DNA of 64,000 bases from Rhodobacterales bacterium (GTDB lineage Bacteria; Pseudomonadota; Alphaproteobacteria; Rhodobacterales; Rhodobacteraceae). The stretch lies in the NCBI GenBank assembly GCA_002748285.1, contig PDSA01000030.1, forward strand, positions 43,655-107,654. Reading direction: 5' to 3'. This document shows, one piece after another, positions 54,159-63,910 of the stretch. Under the pieces are notes generated by a model that ran no database searches, was not told the DNA's origin, and saw only the letters and a program-made list of their open reading frames with translations. The position numbers were made by a program, and so were the translations under genes. Position 1 is the stretch's first letter, and the number at the start of each line of letters is the position of its first letter.

Positions 54159-55829
54159 CTACCGGCTGCTGCGGGCCAGAAACAGCACCGCAACCATGCC
54201 CACCCCGATCACCATCAGGGCGGCGGGCGAAGATTCTCCGATATTTTCCAGCGAGGCCTGCTCATAGACGAGCGTTGATAAGGTATTGAAATTAAACGGT
54301 CTAAGCAGCAAAGTCGCCGGCAATTCCTTGACGCAATCTACAAACACCAACAGCAAGGCCGTCAGCAAAGAGCCCCGCATCAAAGGCGCATAAACCCGGC
54401 GCAAAGTGCCGCCCGCCGTGCAGCCCAAAGAACGCGCCGCCATGGGCAGGCTGGGCGAAATGCGCCCCATGGCGCCATCCGCCGCGCCCTGGGCAATGGC
54501 GAAAAACCGCACGCCATAGGCAAACACAATCGCAAAGCCCGAGCCCGTCATCACCAGCCCGATATCCACCCCGCTGACCCATTCGACGAAATCCGCCACC
54601 ACATGATCAATCGCCGCCATCGGGATCAGGATGCCTACCGCCAGCACCGCTCCGGGTGCGGCATAGCCGATGGTGGTCAGCGGCATCATCAGCTGCGGAA
54701 TGCGTTTGCCCGACAGGCGCACGCCATAGACCAAAAACACCGCCGCGATCACCGTGCTGAACGCCGCAGCACTTCCAACGCTGACCGTGTTGGTCAGGGC
54801 GCTGATCAGATGCGGGTTCGACCAGTAATTGGTGTTGGTCAGCGCATGAGACATCATCACCCCCACCGGCAACACAAACCCGGCCAGAATGGGCAACAGG
54901 CAGAGCAGAGTCACCAGCCAGGCGCTCGCCCCCGTCAGCTGAATCGGCACCATCGGTTGTTTGTTGCGTGCGCCTTGGTGGAAGCGTTGCTTGCGGCGGC
55001 TGGTTTTCTCAAGCCCGACCAGTAGCAGTACCATCAACAAGACCACCCCGGAAATCTGGGCGGCTCCGCCGGCATTGTTGGCCTCGAGCCAGACGGTGAA
55101 AATCCCGGTGGTCAGGGTCTGCACGGCGAAATACTCAACCGTGCCGAAATCGCTGACGGTTTCCATCATCACAATCGCCATCCCGGCGGCAATCGCGGGG
55201 CGCACCAAGGGTAGGCCGACCCTCCAGAAGCGCTCAAACGGCCCGGCCCCCAAGGCGCGGGCAACGTCATAAATGCTGCCGGATTGCTCACGAAACGCGG
55301 CGCGGGTCAGCAGATAGATATAGGGGTAAAGCGCCAGCGCCATCACCACAATCGCCGCCCCGCGGGAACGGATCTGCGGGAACCAGTAATCGCGCGAATC
55401 TGCCCAGCCAAAAATTTCGCGCAAGGTCATTTGCACCGGCCCGGCATATTCTAGAAAATCCACCAGCGCATAGGCACCGACATAGGCCGGGATTGACAGC
55501 GGAAACAGCAGCACCCATTGCAGCCAGCTTTTGCCCGGAAAGCGATACATCACCACCATCCACGCGGTGCTGACCCCGATCACCGCTGCCAGCACCCCCA
55601 CGGCGACCATCATCAGCGCCGAGTTGAACAAATAGCGCGGCAAGGTGGTGGCCATCAGATGCGGCCAGATATTTTCGACCGGGTGAAAGGCAATCCACAC
55701 CACCGCCAAAATCGGCAGCACCACCAGCGCGGCGATCAACACTGACCCGGCAGACCATAAATCCAGCCGCAAGGTGCGTCTGGGAGTCGTCATCAGGGAG
55801 GCGGAGGCGGAAGTATTTTGCGCGGTCAT
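54159..55829 (-). CDS. Iron(III) ABC transporter permease, FbpB/SfuB type
   Basis: 556 residues with about 12 membrane segments in two halves, each ending in the permease loop that contacts the ATPase (GAGPFERFWRVGLPLVRPAIAAG and SLGCTAGGTLRRVYAPLMRGSLLTAL). Fused two-domain permeases of this kind import ferric iron with a periplasmic binding protein and an ATPase; neither is in this window. It adds to the iron theme but is separated from the iron operons by trpE-ppiD-rpsD. Confidence 0.88.
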   Translation of the reverse strand: MTAQNTSASASLMTTPRRTLRLDLWSAGSVLIAALVVLPILAVVWIAFHPVENIWPHLMATTLPRYLFNSALMMVAVGVLAAVIGVSTAWMVVMYRFPGKSWLQWVLLFPLSIPAYVGAYALVDFLEYAGPVQMTLREIFGWADSRDYWFPQIRSRGAAIVVMALALYPYIYLLTRAAFREQSGSIYDVARALGAGPFERFWRVGLPLVRPAIAAGMAIVMMETVSDFGTVEYFAVQTLTTGIFTVWLEANNAGGAAQISGVVLLMVLLLVGLEKTSRRKQRFHQGARNKQPMVPIQLTGASAWLVTLLCLLPILAGFVLPVGVMMSHALTNTNYWSNPHLISALTNTVSVGSAAAFSTVIAAVFLVYGVRLSGKRIPQLMMPLTTIGYAAPGAVLAVGILIPMAAIDHVVADFVEWVSGVDIGLVMTGSGFAIVFAYGVRFFAIAQGAADGAMGRISPSLPMAARSLGCTAGGTLRRVYAPLMRGSLLTALLLVFVDCVKELPATLLLRPFNFNTLSTLVYEQASLENIGESSPAALMVIGVGMVAVLFLARSSR

Positions 55830-55921
55830 GGTGAACGCCCTATCCGAAACCGGCCGATCTGTCCAGAAAACAGATATTGTAACGCGCAGATGCCGGCTTC
55901 ACACAGACCAAAGCCATGCCA

Positions 55922-55937
55922 CATCATACAGAGGTCT
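55922..55937 (-). repeat. Element-end-like motif
   Basis: Read on the - strand, AGACCTCTGTATGATG matches the first 16 bases of the element at 1-217 at 14 positions, and partial similarity continues inward. It lies in the gap between the permease and the next gene. It may be one end of a decayed element. Confidence 0.35.
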
Positions 55938-56004
55938 TTGCAGAGATATCTTACATATCCCCCCAACATATTGTATAAGCACGGGTAATCAGAAACAGGG
56001 GCGT

Positions 56005-56886
56005 ATGAACATGCAGGTTGTTTTTCACTTGGGCGCGCATTGCACGGATGAAGACCGTTTGCTGAAATCCCTGCTGAAAAACTGCGCCATCCTGAAGCCG
56101 CATGGCGTCACCATTCCCGGGCCCGGGCGCTATCGCAAATATATCCGCACTCTTTTGGCAAATTCCGATGGTCAGCCGCTGACTCAGGCCGAAATCGACT
56201 CGCTGCACAGCCGGATCATTGAAGAGGGGCAGACCAAACGGCTGATCCTGTCAAACGCCAATTTCATGGGCTTTGCCGCGCAGATTTTCGCCGGGCGGCA
56301 ATTGTACCAATCCGCCAAACAGCGCTTGCCCGAGCTTGCGGCCCTGTTTCCCGGCTGCGAGATCGAATTTCATCTGGCGCTGCGCAACCCGGCCAGTTTT
56401 GTGCCTTCAACCTTTGCCCAATGCAAAAACATGCTGTTTGACGATTTCATGCAGCGCACCGAACTCAACAGCATCCGATGGTCTTCTCTGGTGCATATCA
56501 TCCGCGCGGTCTGCCCCGAGGTCCCGCTGACCGTCTGGTGCAACGAAGACACGCCGCTGATCTGGTCACAGCTGCTCTATGAGCTCAGCGGCGTGGATCG
56601 TCAGATCGAACTTGAGGGGCAGGATGATCTGCTGGCCGAGATCATGCGCCCTGAGGGGTTAAAGAGCTATTACCATTACATCAACTCCCATCCGCTGAAA
56701 ACGCATTTGCAGCACAGCCGGGTGATCAGTGCGTTTCTGGATAAATTCGCCCTGAAAGACCAGCTGGAGGATGAGGTAAGCGTTCCCGGTCTGACCCAGG
56801 AGATCGTGGATCAGCTCTCGGACAATTATGAGACCGATTTGCAGGATATTGAGATCATCCCGGGGGTGAATTTCATCCAGCCCTAA
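56005..56886 (+). CDS. Unknown protein, remotely sulfotransferase-like
   Basis: 293 residues from ATG 56005; AACAGGGGCG upstream is a modest ribosome binding site. The start MQVVFHLGAHCTDEDRLLKSLLKNCAILKPHG has the layout of sulfotransferase-like proteins (HxGxHKTGxTxLQ), but the PAPS-binding Lys-Thr pair is replaced by CTDED, so that activity is unlikely. The middle (FHLALRNPASFVPSTF) is also similar to that fold. No neighbour explains it. Confidence 0.55.
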   Translation: MNMQVVFHLGAHCTDEDRLLKSLLKNCAILKPHGVTIPGPGRYRKYIRTLLANSDGQPLTQAEIDSLHSRIIEEGQTKRLILSNANFMGFAAQIFAGRQLYQSAKQRLPELAALFPGCEIEFHLALRNPASFVPSTFAQCKNMLFDDFMQRTELNSIRWSSLVHIIRAVCPEVPLTVWCNEDTPLIWSQLLYELSGVDRQIELEGQDDLLAEIMRPEGLKSYYHYINSHPLKTHLQHSRVISAFLDKFALKDQLEDEVSVPGLTQEIVDQLSDNYETDLQDIEIIPGVNFIQP

Positions 56887-56997
56887 GCCTCCAAGGGTGC
56901 AAACTGCGGCCCCGGAGGCGCAAGAACTTGCAAAGCGTGCGGTCTAACTCTATGGAACAACGCATTATAATAAGAAAAAAATAAGAAAGAAGCCGAG

Positions 56998-58659
56998 TTG
57001 CTTTCATTCATTCTAAATCTTGCCGGGGCGGCAGCGTTGTTGCTGTGGTCGGTCAGGATCATCCGCACCGGGGTGCAGCGGGCCTATAAGAACCAGCTGC
57101 GCATCTGGCTGCGTCGCAGCGCAGAGCATGTGACCTTGGCGGCGGGCAGCGGGATCGTGGCGGCGATATTGCTGCAAAGCTCGACCGCGGTGGCCGTTCT
57201 GGTGGCCAATTTTGCCAATAAGGGCGGGCTGAGCGCGGCGGTTGGGTTGGCGATCTTTTTGGGGGCGGATTTTGGTTCGGCCATTGTGACGCAAATCCTG
57301 CTGGTGCGGGCCAATTGGCTGGTGCCGCTGTTGCTGCTGGTGGGGATCAGCATCTTTTTAAAGGCGAAACAGCCGAAACTGCGCCAAAGCGGGCGGATAT
57401 TGATCGGGCTGGCTTTGGTGCTGGTGTCGCTGGACATGATCCGGTTGGCCACCGATCCGATCCGAGACAGCGCCGCGATTGCGCCGATCAGCGCTTATTT
57501 GGCCAAAGATTTGTTCTCGGCCTTTGTGCTGGGCGGGATCTTGGCCTGGGCGATGCATTCCAGTGTGGCGGCGGTGCTGATGTTTGTCACCTTTGCCGCG
57601 CAGGGGCTGTTGCCCGGTCCGGCGGCGCTGGCGATGGTGCTGGGGGCCAATCTGGGGGGCTCGGTGATCCCGGTGACGCTGACCATCGGCGCCAAACCCA
57701 CCGCGCGGGTGATCGTGTTCGGCAATCTGATCCTACGGGGCTCGGGTGCGGTGATCTGCTTGATTTTATTGGCAAATCAAGCGCTGCCGGTGCAGTATCT
57801 GGGGGAAACGGCCGCACGGCAGGCGATCCATCTGCATCTGTGTTATAATCTGGTGCTGTTGCTGTTGGGGATGCTGGCCAGCGGGCCTTTGACCCGGCTG
57901 CTGGAACAGGTGATCGACGCCCCTGCGCATCCTGCCCCGAGCAGCGAGCGCATCAGTGCGCTGGACCCAAACGCGCTGGACGATCCGGCCCGGGCGCTGG
58001 TCTGCGCCAGCCGCGAGGTGCTGCATCTGGGCGAAACCGTTGAAACAATGCTGGCCCCGATCATGCAGCTCTACCGGAACTGGGATGACGAGACCGCTCA
58101 GAACATCCAGAACCATGAGCGCAGCGTCAACGCCATGCATTTTGAAACCAAGCTCTATCTGGCCGGGCTGCACGAAAACAAGCTGTCCAAGGCCGAGGCC
58201 AAGCAGAGCATGGAGCTATCATCAACCGCGATCAATTTCGAGGCCGCCGGGGATGTGATTTCGAAAAATCTGCTGCCGATTGCCCGTAAGATCAACAACA
58301 AAAAGCTGAAATTTTCGCCCGAGGGCTGGCGGGATCTGTGTGATTTTCACGATCAGGTGTTGTCGAATTTACAGCTGGCGCTGAATGTAATGATGATCAG
58401 CGGGGTGGATGCGGCCCGGCACTTGGTTGAAGAAAAAGAAACCGTGCGCGAGGTCGAGCAGAGGTTGCAGCTGCGCCATCTTGAACGGTTGCGCACAGGC
58501 AATCCGAACAGCGTCGAGACCAGTAATTTTCATCAGGAAACCCTGCGCGCACTCAAGCAAATCAACACGGCGGCGACCATGGTGGCCTATGCGATTTTAC
58601 GCGATGCCGGCGAGCTGCTGCCCAGCCGTCTGATCGAACAGCATGAAGAGCATGGTTAA
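56998..58659 (+). CDS. Na/phosphate cotransporter family protein
   Basis: 553 residues from a TTG at 56998 preceded by a purine-rich GAAAGAAG. The membrane domain (about 1-310) holds the two family repeats, the first with ILLQSSTAVAVLVANF (Q60-T63) and the second with MHSSVAAVLMFV. The C-terminal part (from about 330) is a helical PhoU-like domain. Such proteins move phosphate with sodium. A TTG start is unusual but no better start was found. ppk2 follows, so the pair links phosphate uptake with polyphosphate. Confidence 0.85.
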   Translation: MLSFILNLAGAAALLLWSVRIIRTGVQRAYKNQLRIWLRRSAEHVTLAAGSGIVAAILLQSSTAVAVLVANFANKGGLSAAVGLAIFLGADFGSAIVTQILLVRANWLVPLLLLVGISIFLKAKQPKLRQSGRILIGLALVLVSLDMIRLATDPIRDSAAIAPISAYLAKDLFSAFVLGGILAWAMHSSVAAVLMFVTFAAQGLLPGPAALAMVLGANLGGSVIPVTLTIGAKPTARVIVFGNLILRGSGAVICLILLANQALPVQYLGETAARQAIHLHLCYNLVLLLLGMLASGPLTRLLEQVIDAPAHPAPSSERISALDPNALDDPARALVCASREVLHLGETVETMLAPIMQLYRNWDDETAQNIQNHERSVNAMHFETKLYLAGLHENKLSKAEAKQSMELSSTAINFEAAGDVISKNLLPIARKINNKKLKFSPEGWRDLCDFHDQVLSNLQLALNVMMISGVDAARHLVEEKETVREVEQRLQLRHLERLRTGNPNSVETSNFHQETLRALKQINTAATMVAYAILRDAGELLPSRLIEQHEEHG

Positions 58660-58949
58660 CTTCCCGGAATTGGGTGTTCGGCTCATTGTTTCGGGGCAGA
58701 AGGGTCTGACGGATGTGTTTTATACGGGGCGTTTTTGGTCGTGGCGGGATGGGGCTCGGGGGCTCTGATGGAAGCCGCGAATCGCCCAAAATCCGTGCTT
58801 GATCACAATGGGGGGCATTCGGGCCTCAGGCTAAAAATGTTATGGCAACAGGGGACAATAATCGGCTGTTTTATTGACATGTGTCAAAGTGTTAACCTTG
58901 ATTTAAGATTACAATACTAGCGCAGTTATAAAATTCAGGAGCCGCAAGC

Positions 58950-59948
58950 ATGACAACACCCCCGAGAACCAGAACTCCCGCCAAGCCAGCCCCCAAAGCT
59001 CCGGCGAGGCCCGCTGTCAAACCGGCCCCGGAAAAGGTGGCCGAACCAAGCACTGAGGTCATTCAGGAAGGTTTGGGTTCGTTTCCGGTGGTGAATCGCG
59101 ACAACATCAGAGAGTATTTCGAGTCCGGCAAATACCCCTATGACACCAAGATGAAGAAAAAGGTTTATGAGGCCGAAAAGGCCAAATTGCAGGCCGAGCT
59201 GCTGAAAGTGCAGAAGTGGGTCGGAGAGACGGGGCAGAAAATCGTTATGCTGTTTGAGGGGCGTGATGCGGCCGGTAAAGGCGGCACGATCAAGCGCTTT
59301 ATGGAGCATCTGAACCCGCGCGAAGCCCGCGTTGTGGCCCTGAACAAGCCCACTGATAAAGAGCGTGGTCAGTGGTATTATCAGCGTTATATCCGTCATC
59401 TGCCCACCAAGGGTGAGATGGTGTTCTATGACCGGTCTTGGTATAACCGTGCCGGGGTTGAGCGGGTCATGGGCTTTTGCACCCCGTCGGAATATCTGGA
59501 ATTCATGCGCCAGACGCCCGATTTTGAGCGGATGATGGTGCGTTCAGGCATTCAGCTCTACAAATACTGGTTCTCGGTCACGCAAGACGAACAGAAGCGC
59601 CGCTTTGACAGCCGTCAGGATGACCCGCTGAAACGCTGGAAGCTGTCGCCGGTTGACGTGGCGTCGCTGTCGAAATGGGATGACTATACCGAAGCAAAAG
59701 AGGCGATGTTCTTCTACACAGACACTGCCGATGCGCCTTGGACGATCATCAAATCCAACGATAAAAAGCGCGCTCGCCTGAACACGATGCGGCATTTCCT
59801 GTCTTCGGTGGATTACCCGGATAAGGATATGGACGTTGTCGGCCAGCCCGATCCGTTGATTGTTGGCCGTGCCAGCCATGTGCTGCACAATTCCGAGCAT
59901 ATTCTGGGGGCTTCTCTGCACCCTGAGCAACGCAAGGGTGGCAAATAG
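58950..59948 (+). CDS. ppk2: Polyphosphate kinase 2
   Basis: 332 residues. A proline/lysine-rich N-terminal tail (about 1-40) precedes the catalytic core with Walker A FEGRDAAGKGGTIKRFMEH (from residue 102), the lid region VFYDRSWYNRAGVERVMGFC and the Walker B-side FWFSVTQDEQKRRFDSR. PPK2 enzymes phosphorylate nucleotides from polyphosphate (or the reverse). The gap of 290 bases to the upstream phosphate transporter gene has a long AT-rich part with no other gene. Confidence 0.94.
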   Translation: MTTPPRTRTPAKPAPKAPARPAVKPAPEKVAEPSTEVIQEGLGSFPVVNRDNIREYFESGKYPYDTKMKKKVYEAEKAKLQAELLKVQKWVGETGQKIVMLFEGRDAAGKGGTIKRFMEHLNPREARVVALNKPTDKERGQWYYQRYIRHLPTKGEMVFYDRSWYNRAGVERVMGFCTPSEYLEFMRQTPDFERMMVRSGIQLYKYWFSVTQDEQKRRFDSRQDDPLKRWKLSPVDVASLSKWDDYTEAKEAMFFYTDTADAPWTIIKSNDKKRARLNTMRHFLSSVDYPDKDMDVVGQPDPLIVGRASHVLHNSEHILGASLHPEQRKGGK

Positions 59949-60369
59949 GCCGGGTTTCTCCGGGATCAGGGTCTCGCTTTTTAAATCACCGGCCGGCGCC
60001 CATCGGCCTCTTGACCGGCTGTGGCGCGGGCCATTTTTTGTGGCCGGGGGGATTTGCAATATATGATTGCCCTGTTGGTCTGTGTGCAGAGCCTATAGCT
60101 GACGGGAGTGGGTGTTGATCCCAGAATCCACAAAGCATTAGCGTAAAATCAGAGGCTTATGGCCAAAAGGCACAATCAGAATTGTGTTGTTTGGCTATAG
60201 CTTGCGAAAAGGGCTCTTTACCCCCGGCCTTTTGCCTGTTTCAAATCTCAACCCGTGCAGCGCCGGTTGGAAACCTCTGCCAGAGCAGCCGTGGCTTTGC
60301 TTGCAACAAAACGGGCCCACGCGGCTTTGTGATCTTGCCGGGGCAGGGCTTGTGCTCTAACCCTGATCC
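59949..60369. other. Intergenic region, no supported gene
   Basis: About 420 bases. TATGGCCAAA-n-TTTGGCTATA around 60159-60199 encloses CACAAT-CAGA-ATTGTG and folds into one long imperfect hairpin, which could be an RNA element or repetitive palindrome. GC-rich short stems near 59995-60040 may end the ppk2 transcript. No frame here has a credible start and composition. Confidence 0.4.
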
Positions 60370-61719
60370 ATGACCATCGAACCGATGACATATCGCGCGC
60401 ATTTGCGGGCGATCCTTGTGCTGGGCCTGCCCTTGGTCGGCAGCCATCTGGCGCAGTTTTCCATCACCATGACCGATATGCTGATGCTGGGCTGGTATGA
60501 TGTCAAAGCGCTGGCGGCGGTGACATTGGCCGGGTCGTTCTGGTTTGTGCTGTTCATCGTTGGCTCGGGCTTTGCCTTTGCGGTATCACCCATGGTGGCC
60601 AGCGCCCAGAGCAGCGGCCAGCCGCAGCAGATGCGCCGGATCACCCGCATGGGGATGTGGATCTCGCTGCTTTACGGTCTCTGCGTGTTGCCGCCAATGT
60701 TCTGGGCTGCCCCCCTGCTGATCGCCATGGGGCAAGAGCCCGACATCGCCGCGCTGGCGCAAGATTATTTGCGCATCATGTGCTGGGGCACTTTGCCGGC
60801 GCTGTTGGTGATGGTTCTGAAAAACTTTCTGGCGGCGATTGGCAAAGCCGGGATCGTGCTGTGGGTCACTCTGGCCGCGTTCGTGTTGAATGCCATGCTG
60901 AACTACGCGCTGATTTTCGGTCATTTCGGAGCCCCCGAGCTGGGCGTGCGCGGCGCGGCGATCGCCTCACTGATCCTCAACACCCTGTCCTTTGTGGCAC
61001 TGGCGCTCTACATCGCCCGCACCCTGCCAGATTTTACGCTGTTTCAGCGGTTCTGGCATCTGGACCGGGCCGCCTTTGCCGCCGTGTTCCGGCTGGGCTG
61101 GCCGATTGGGCTGACCAACCTGTCGGAAAGCGGTCTGTTTGCCGCCGCCGCCGTGCTGGTCGGCTGGATTGGCACGGCCGAGCTGGCCGCCCATGGCATC
61201 GCCATGCAATTGACCACGCTGACCTTCATGGCGCAGGTGGGCTTGTCAAACACCGCAACCGTGCGGGCCGGACACGCTTATGGTCTGCGCGATGCGCTCA
61301 ACCTGAAACGCGGCGCACAAGTGCTGCTGCTGCTGGCGCTGACGGTTTCGGTGCTGGTTGTGTCGGCCTTTCTGATCCTTCCCGAACCGCTGATCGGCCT
61401 GTTTCTGGACCCGGAGGAAGCGCAGCGCAGCACCATCACCGCGATCGGAGTCAACCTGCTGGCGATGGCCGCGCTGTTTCAGTTTGCCGACAGCGCACAG
61501 GTAAATGCGCTGGGGCTGTTGCGCGGGGTGCAGGATACCAAAATCCCGATGCTGATCGCCGCCATTGCCTATTGGCCGCTGGGGCTGGGCAGCAGCTATT
61601 TGTTCGGCTTCGTGCTGGGGTTCGGAGCGGTCGGCGTCTGGATCGGCCTGGTGGTCGGCCTGATGTCGGCAGGCGTGTTGCTGATGTATCGGTTCTGGAG
61701 CCGGGCGCTGCATATCTGA
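60370..61719 (+). CDS. MATE-family efflux transporter
   Basis: 449 residues with about 12 membrane segments in two homologous halves (first to about 220, second after). Landmarks: GLPLVGSHLAQFSITMTDMLMLG, VSPMVASAQSSGQ, and the second-half GWPIGLTNLSESGLFAAAAVLVGWIGTAELAAHGIAMQL. It exports cationic drugs or metabolites with Na+ or H+. NorM-like by layout; substrate unknown. Confidence 0.9.
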   Translation: MTIEPMTYRAHLRAILVLGLPLVGSHLAQFSITMTDMLMLGWYDVKALAAVTLAGSFWFVLFIVGSGFAFAVSPMVASAQSSGQPQQMRRITRMGMWISLLYGLCVLPPMFWAAPLLIAMGQEPDIAALAQDYLRIMCWGTLPALLVMVLKNFLAAIGKAGIVLWVTLAAFVLNAMLNYALIFGHFGAPELGVRGAAIASLILNTLSFVALALYIARTLPDFTLFQRFWHLDRAAFAAVFRLGWPIGLTNLSESGLFAAAAVLVGWIGTAELAAHGIAMQLTTLTFMAQVGLSNTATVRAGHAYGLRDALNLKRGAQVLLLLALTVSVLVVSAFLILPEPLIGLFLDPEEAQRSTITAIGVNLLAMAALFQFADSAQVNALGLLRGVQDTKIPMLIAAIAYWPLGLGSSYLFGFVLGFGAVGVWIGLVVGLMSAGVLLMYRFWSRALHI

Positions 61720-61776
61720 GCCCCCAGCTCAGCCCCGGCCCGAAACCATGCAGACACCCTTGACCAAATCCGGGGA

Positions 61777-62541
61777 ATGAGCGAGTTTCGCCCGATGTTA
61801 CCCCTTCGAGACCACAACCCCTCGCGGCAGACCCCTTATGTCACCTATGCCCTGATGGCCGTCAATATCACGGTGTTCCTGCTGAGTTGGGAGGCATTTC
61901 AGACCCCCGGCATTGCCCGGCAGCTCTATGCCGACTGGGCCATGGTGCCGGCGTTTGTCAACGAATTCGGGGCATATCACAGCCTGTTCACCTCGATGTT
62001 TCTGCATGGTGGGCTGATGCATCTGGCCGGCAACATGCTGTTTTTATGGATTTTCGGAGACAATCTGGAAGAGCAGCTGGGCCATGTCCGTTTCCTGTTG
62101 TTTTACCTGTTTGTCGGGGTGGTGTCGGCTTATGTCCATCTCTGGGCCAACCCGGAATCGGTGATCCCTCTGGTCGGGGCTTCGGGCGCGATTGCCGGGG
62201 TGATGGGCGGCTATCTGCTGCTGTTTCCCAAGGCCCGGATCGACATTTTGCTGATCTTGGTGGTGTTTTTCCGCGTCTTTACCGTGCCGGCCTGGCTGAT
62301 GCTGGGGGTGTGGTTTGCCTTGCAGCTGTTCGGCATCGCCACCACCGATATCACCGCCGGAGGCATCGCCTATGATGTGCATTTCGGTGGTTTTGTCGCT
62401 GGCATTCTGGCAATCTGGCCGCTCTGGTTGCGCCGTGGCGGCCCGGCATTTTGGCACAAAAACCACGGGCACCCGCCGCATCCGCAAACCCAATACCGAT
62501 GGACCAAAACCCGCATCCCCCGCATAGGAGTCCCAAAATGA
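61777..62541 (+). CDS. Rhomboid-family intramembrane serine protease
   Basis: 254 residues with six or seven membrane segments. The catalytic Ser136 is in GASGAIAGVMGGYL, the His202 in VHFGGFVAG, and the HGGLMHLAGNM motif (77-87) is intact. The C-terminal tail is Pro/His-rich (GHPPHPQTQYRW). Its stop overlaps the start of the next gene (ATGA). Confidence 0.93.
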   Translation: MSEFRPMLPLRDHNPSRQTPYVTYALMAVNITVFLLSWEAFQTPGIARQLYADWAMVPAFVNEFGAYHSLFTSMFLHGGLMHLAGNMLFLWIFGDNLEEQLGHVRFLLFYLFVGVVSAYVHLWANPESVIPLVGASGAIAGVMGGYLLLFPKARIDILLILVVFFRVFTVPAWLMLGVWFALQLFGIATTDITAGGIAYDVHFGGFVAGILAIWPLWLRRGGPAFWHKNHGHPPHPQTQYRWTKTRIPRIGVPK

Positions 62542-62918
62542 CTACCCCCCAAACGCCCCCCCACAAACTGACCTGCCATTGCGGCGCGGTTGAGCTATCG
62601 GTGAAACTGGCCGATGGCTTCAACACCGCCCGACGCTGCGATTGTTCCTTTTGTCGCCGCCGCGGCGCGATTGCCGTCAGCGTTAATTTGGGCGATCTTC
62701 AGGTTGTGCGCGGTGCCGATCAACTGAGCCTCTACACATGGGGCACCCACACCGCCAAGCACTATTTCTGCTCGGTCTGCGGCATTTACACCCACCATCA
62801 GCGCCGCTCAAACCCCAATGAGTATGGCGTCAACGCCGGCGCGCTCGAAGGCATCAACCCGCGTGATCTGGGCGACGTGCCTTGGGCGGAAGGGGTCAAC
62901 CACCCGTCGGATCGCTGA
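62538..62918 (+). CDS. GFA-family protein (glutathione-dependent formaldehyde-activating-like)
   Basis: 126 residues. The zinc-binding pattern is present: CHCGAVELSV, CDCSFCRRRGAIAV, HYFCSVCGIYTHHQ. GFA proteins include the enzyme that speeds formation of S-hydroxymethylglutathione, but most members have other, unknown roles. Overlaps rhomboid upstream and the AEC gene downstream, so the three are an operon. Confidence 0.88.
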   Translation: MTTPQTPPHKLTCHCGAVELSVKLADGFNTARRCDCSFCRRRGAIAVSVNLGDLQVVRGADQLSLYTWGTHTAKHYFCSVCGIYTHHQRRSNPNEYGVNAGALEGINPRDLGDVPWAEGVNHPSDR

Positions 62919-63844
62919 TGCTTGCCACCTTTTACATCATTTTGCCCCTGATGCTGCTGGTCGCGCTGGGCCATGTGGCGGCGCGGGCGGGGCTGTTGGC
63001 GCAATCCGATTGGCTGGGGATCGAGCGTTTCAGCTTCAAAATCATGATCCCCGCCCTGCTGGTGCAGGCCATCGCCCGTTCGGATTTGTCCTTGTCCACA
63101 TCCGGGCCTTATGTGCTGACCATTATCTTGGCCTTGCTGGGGGCCGGGCTGCTGACCCTGGCCCTGCGGGTGCTGCCGGCGGCCACGGTCGACAACCCAC
63201 AGCTTTCCTCAATGTTTCAGGCCAGCACCCGCTGGAACGGGCTGATCACTCTGACAATCGCCGATCAACTCTACCCGGAAAACGGGCTGATCATGATCGG
63301 CATCGCCATGGCTTTTCTGGTGCCGCTGATCAATGTGGCCAATATCTCGGTTCTGTCGGTGCTGAATGCCAGCGGCTTTGCTTTGCTGCCGATTTTGAAA
63401 AATATCGCCGCCAACCCGTTGATTTTGGGCTGCGCGGTGGGGTTGTTTCTGAACCTGTCGGGCATCGCGCTGCCCTGGGCGATTGATCAGGCGCTGGATA
63501 TGACCAGCCGCGGGGCGCTGGCGGTGGGACTGATCTGTATTGGAGCGGGGTTTGATTTACGCCGGCTGATCCTGCTGAACTGGAAGGTCATCTGGACGGT
63601 GGGGATCAAATTCATCGCTTCTCCACTGATTGCTTATACTCTCAGCCTGCTGTTCGGGCTCAGCCCGATGCAAAGCCTCTGCGCCGTTCTGGCCGTGGCC
63701 ACTCCCGCGGCGACCAACGGCTATATCGTGGCGCGTCACATGGGCGGAGATGCCGAGCTTTACGCCATCATCTTGAACTGGCAACTGGTGCTTTCGGTGC
63801 CGGCTTTTCCGGTGCTGATCTATCTGATGCAGGGGGGCGGGTGA
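62918..63844 (+). CDS. AEC-family transporter
   Basis: 308 residues with about ten membrane segments in two halves (LPLMLLVALGHVAARAGLL at the start; ALAVGLICIGAGFDLRRL and LCAVLAVATPAATNGYIVARHMGGDAEL later). The auxin-efflux-carrier / malate-permease family exports organic acids. Start ATG 62918 overlaps the stop of the GFA gene (TGATG). Confidence 0.86.
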   Translation: MLATFYIILPLMLLVALGHVAARAGLLAQSDWLGIERFSFKIMIPALLVQAIARSDLSLSTSGPYVLTIILALLGAGLLTLALRVLPAATVDNPQLSSMFQASTRWNGLITLTIADQLYPENGLIMIGIAMAFLVPLINVANISVLSVLNASGFALLPILKNIAANPLILGCAVGLFLNLSGIALPWAIDQALDMTSRGALAVGLICIGAGFDLRRLILLNWKVIWTVGIKFIASPLIAYTLSLLFGLSPMQSLCAVLAVATPAATNGYIVARHMGGDAELYAIILNWQLVLSVPAFPVLIYLMQGGG

Positions 63845-63910
63845 AATTATCTGCCTTTGATGAGCTTTTTGCCTTGTTTTCCGGTAGAGCTCCGCTGTAT
63901 AGCCGTCAGC

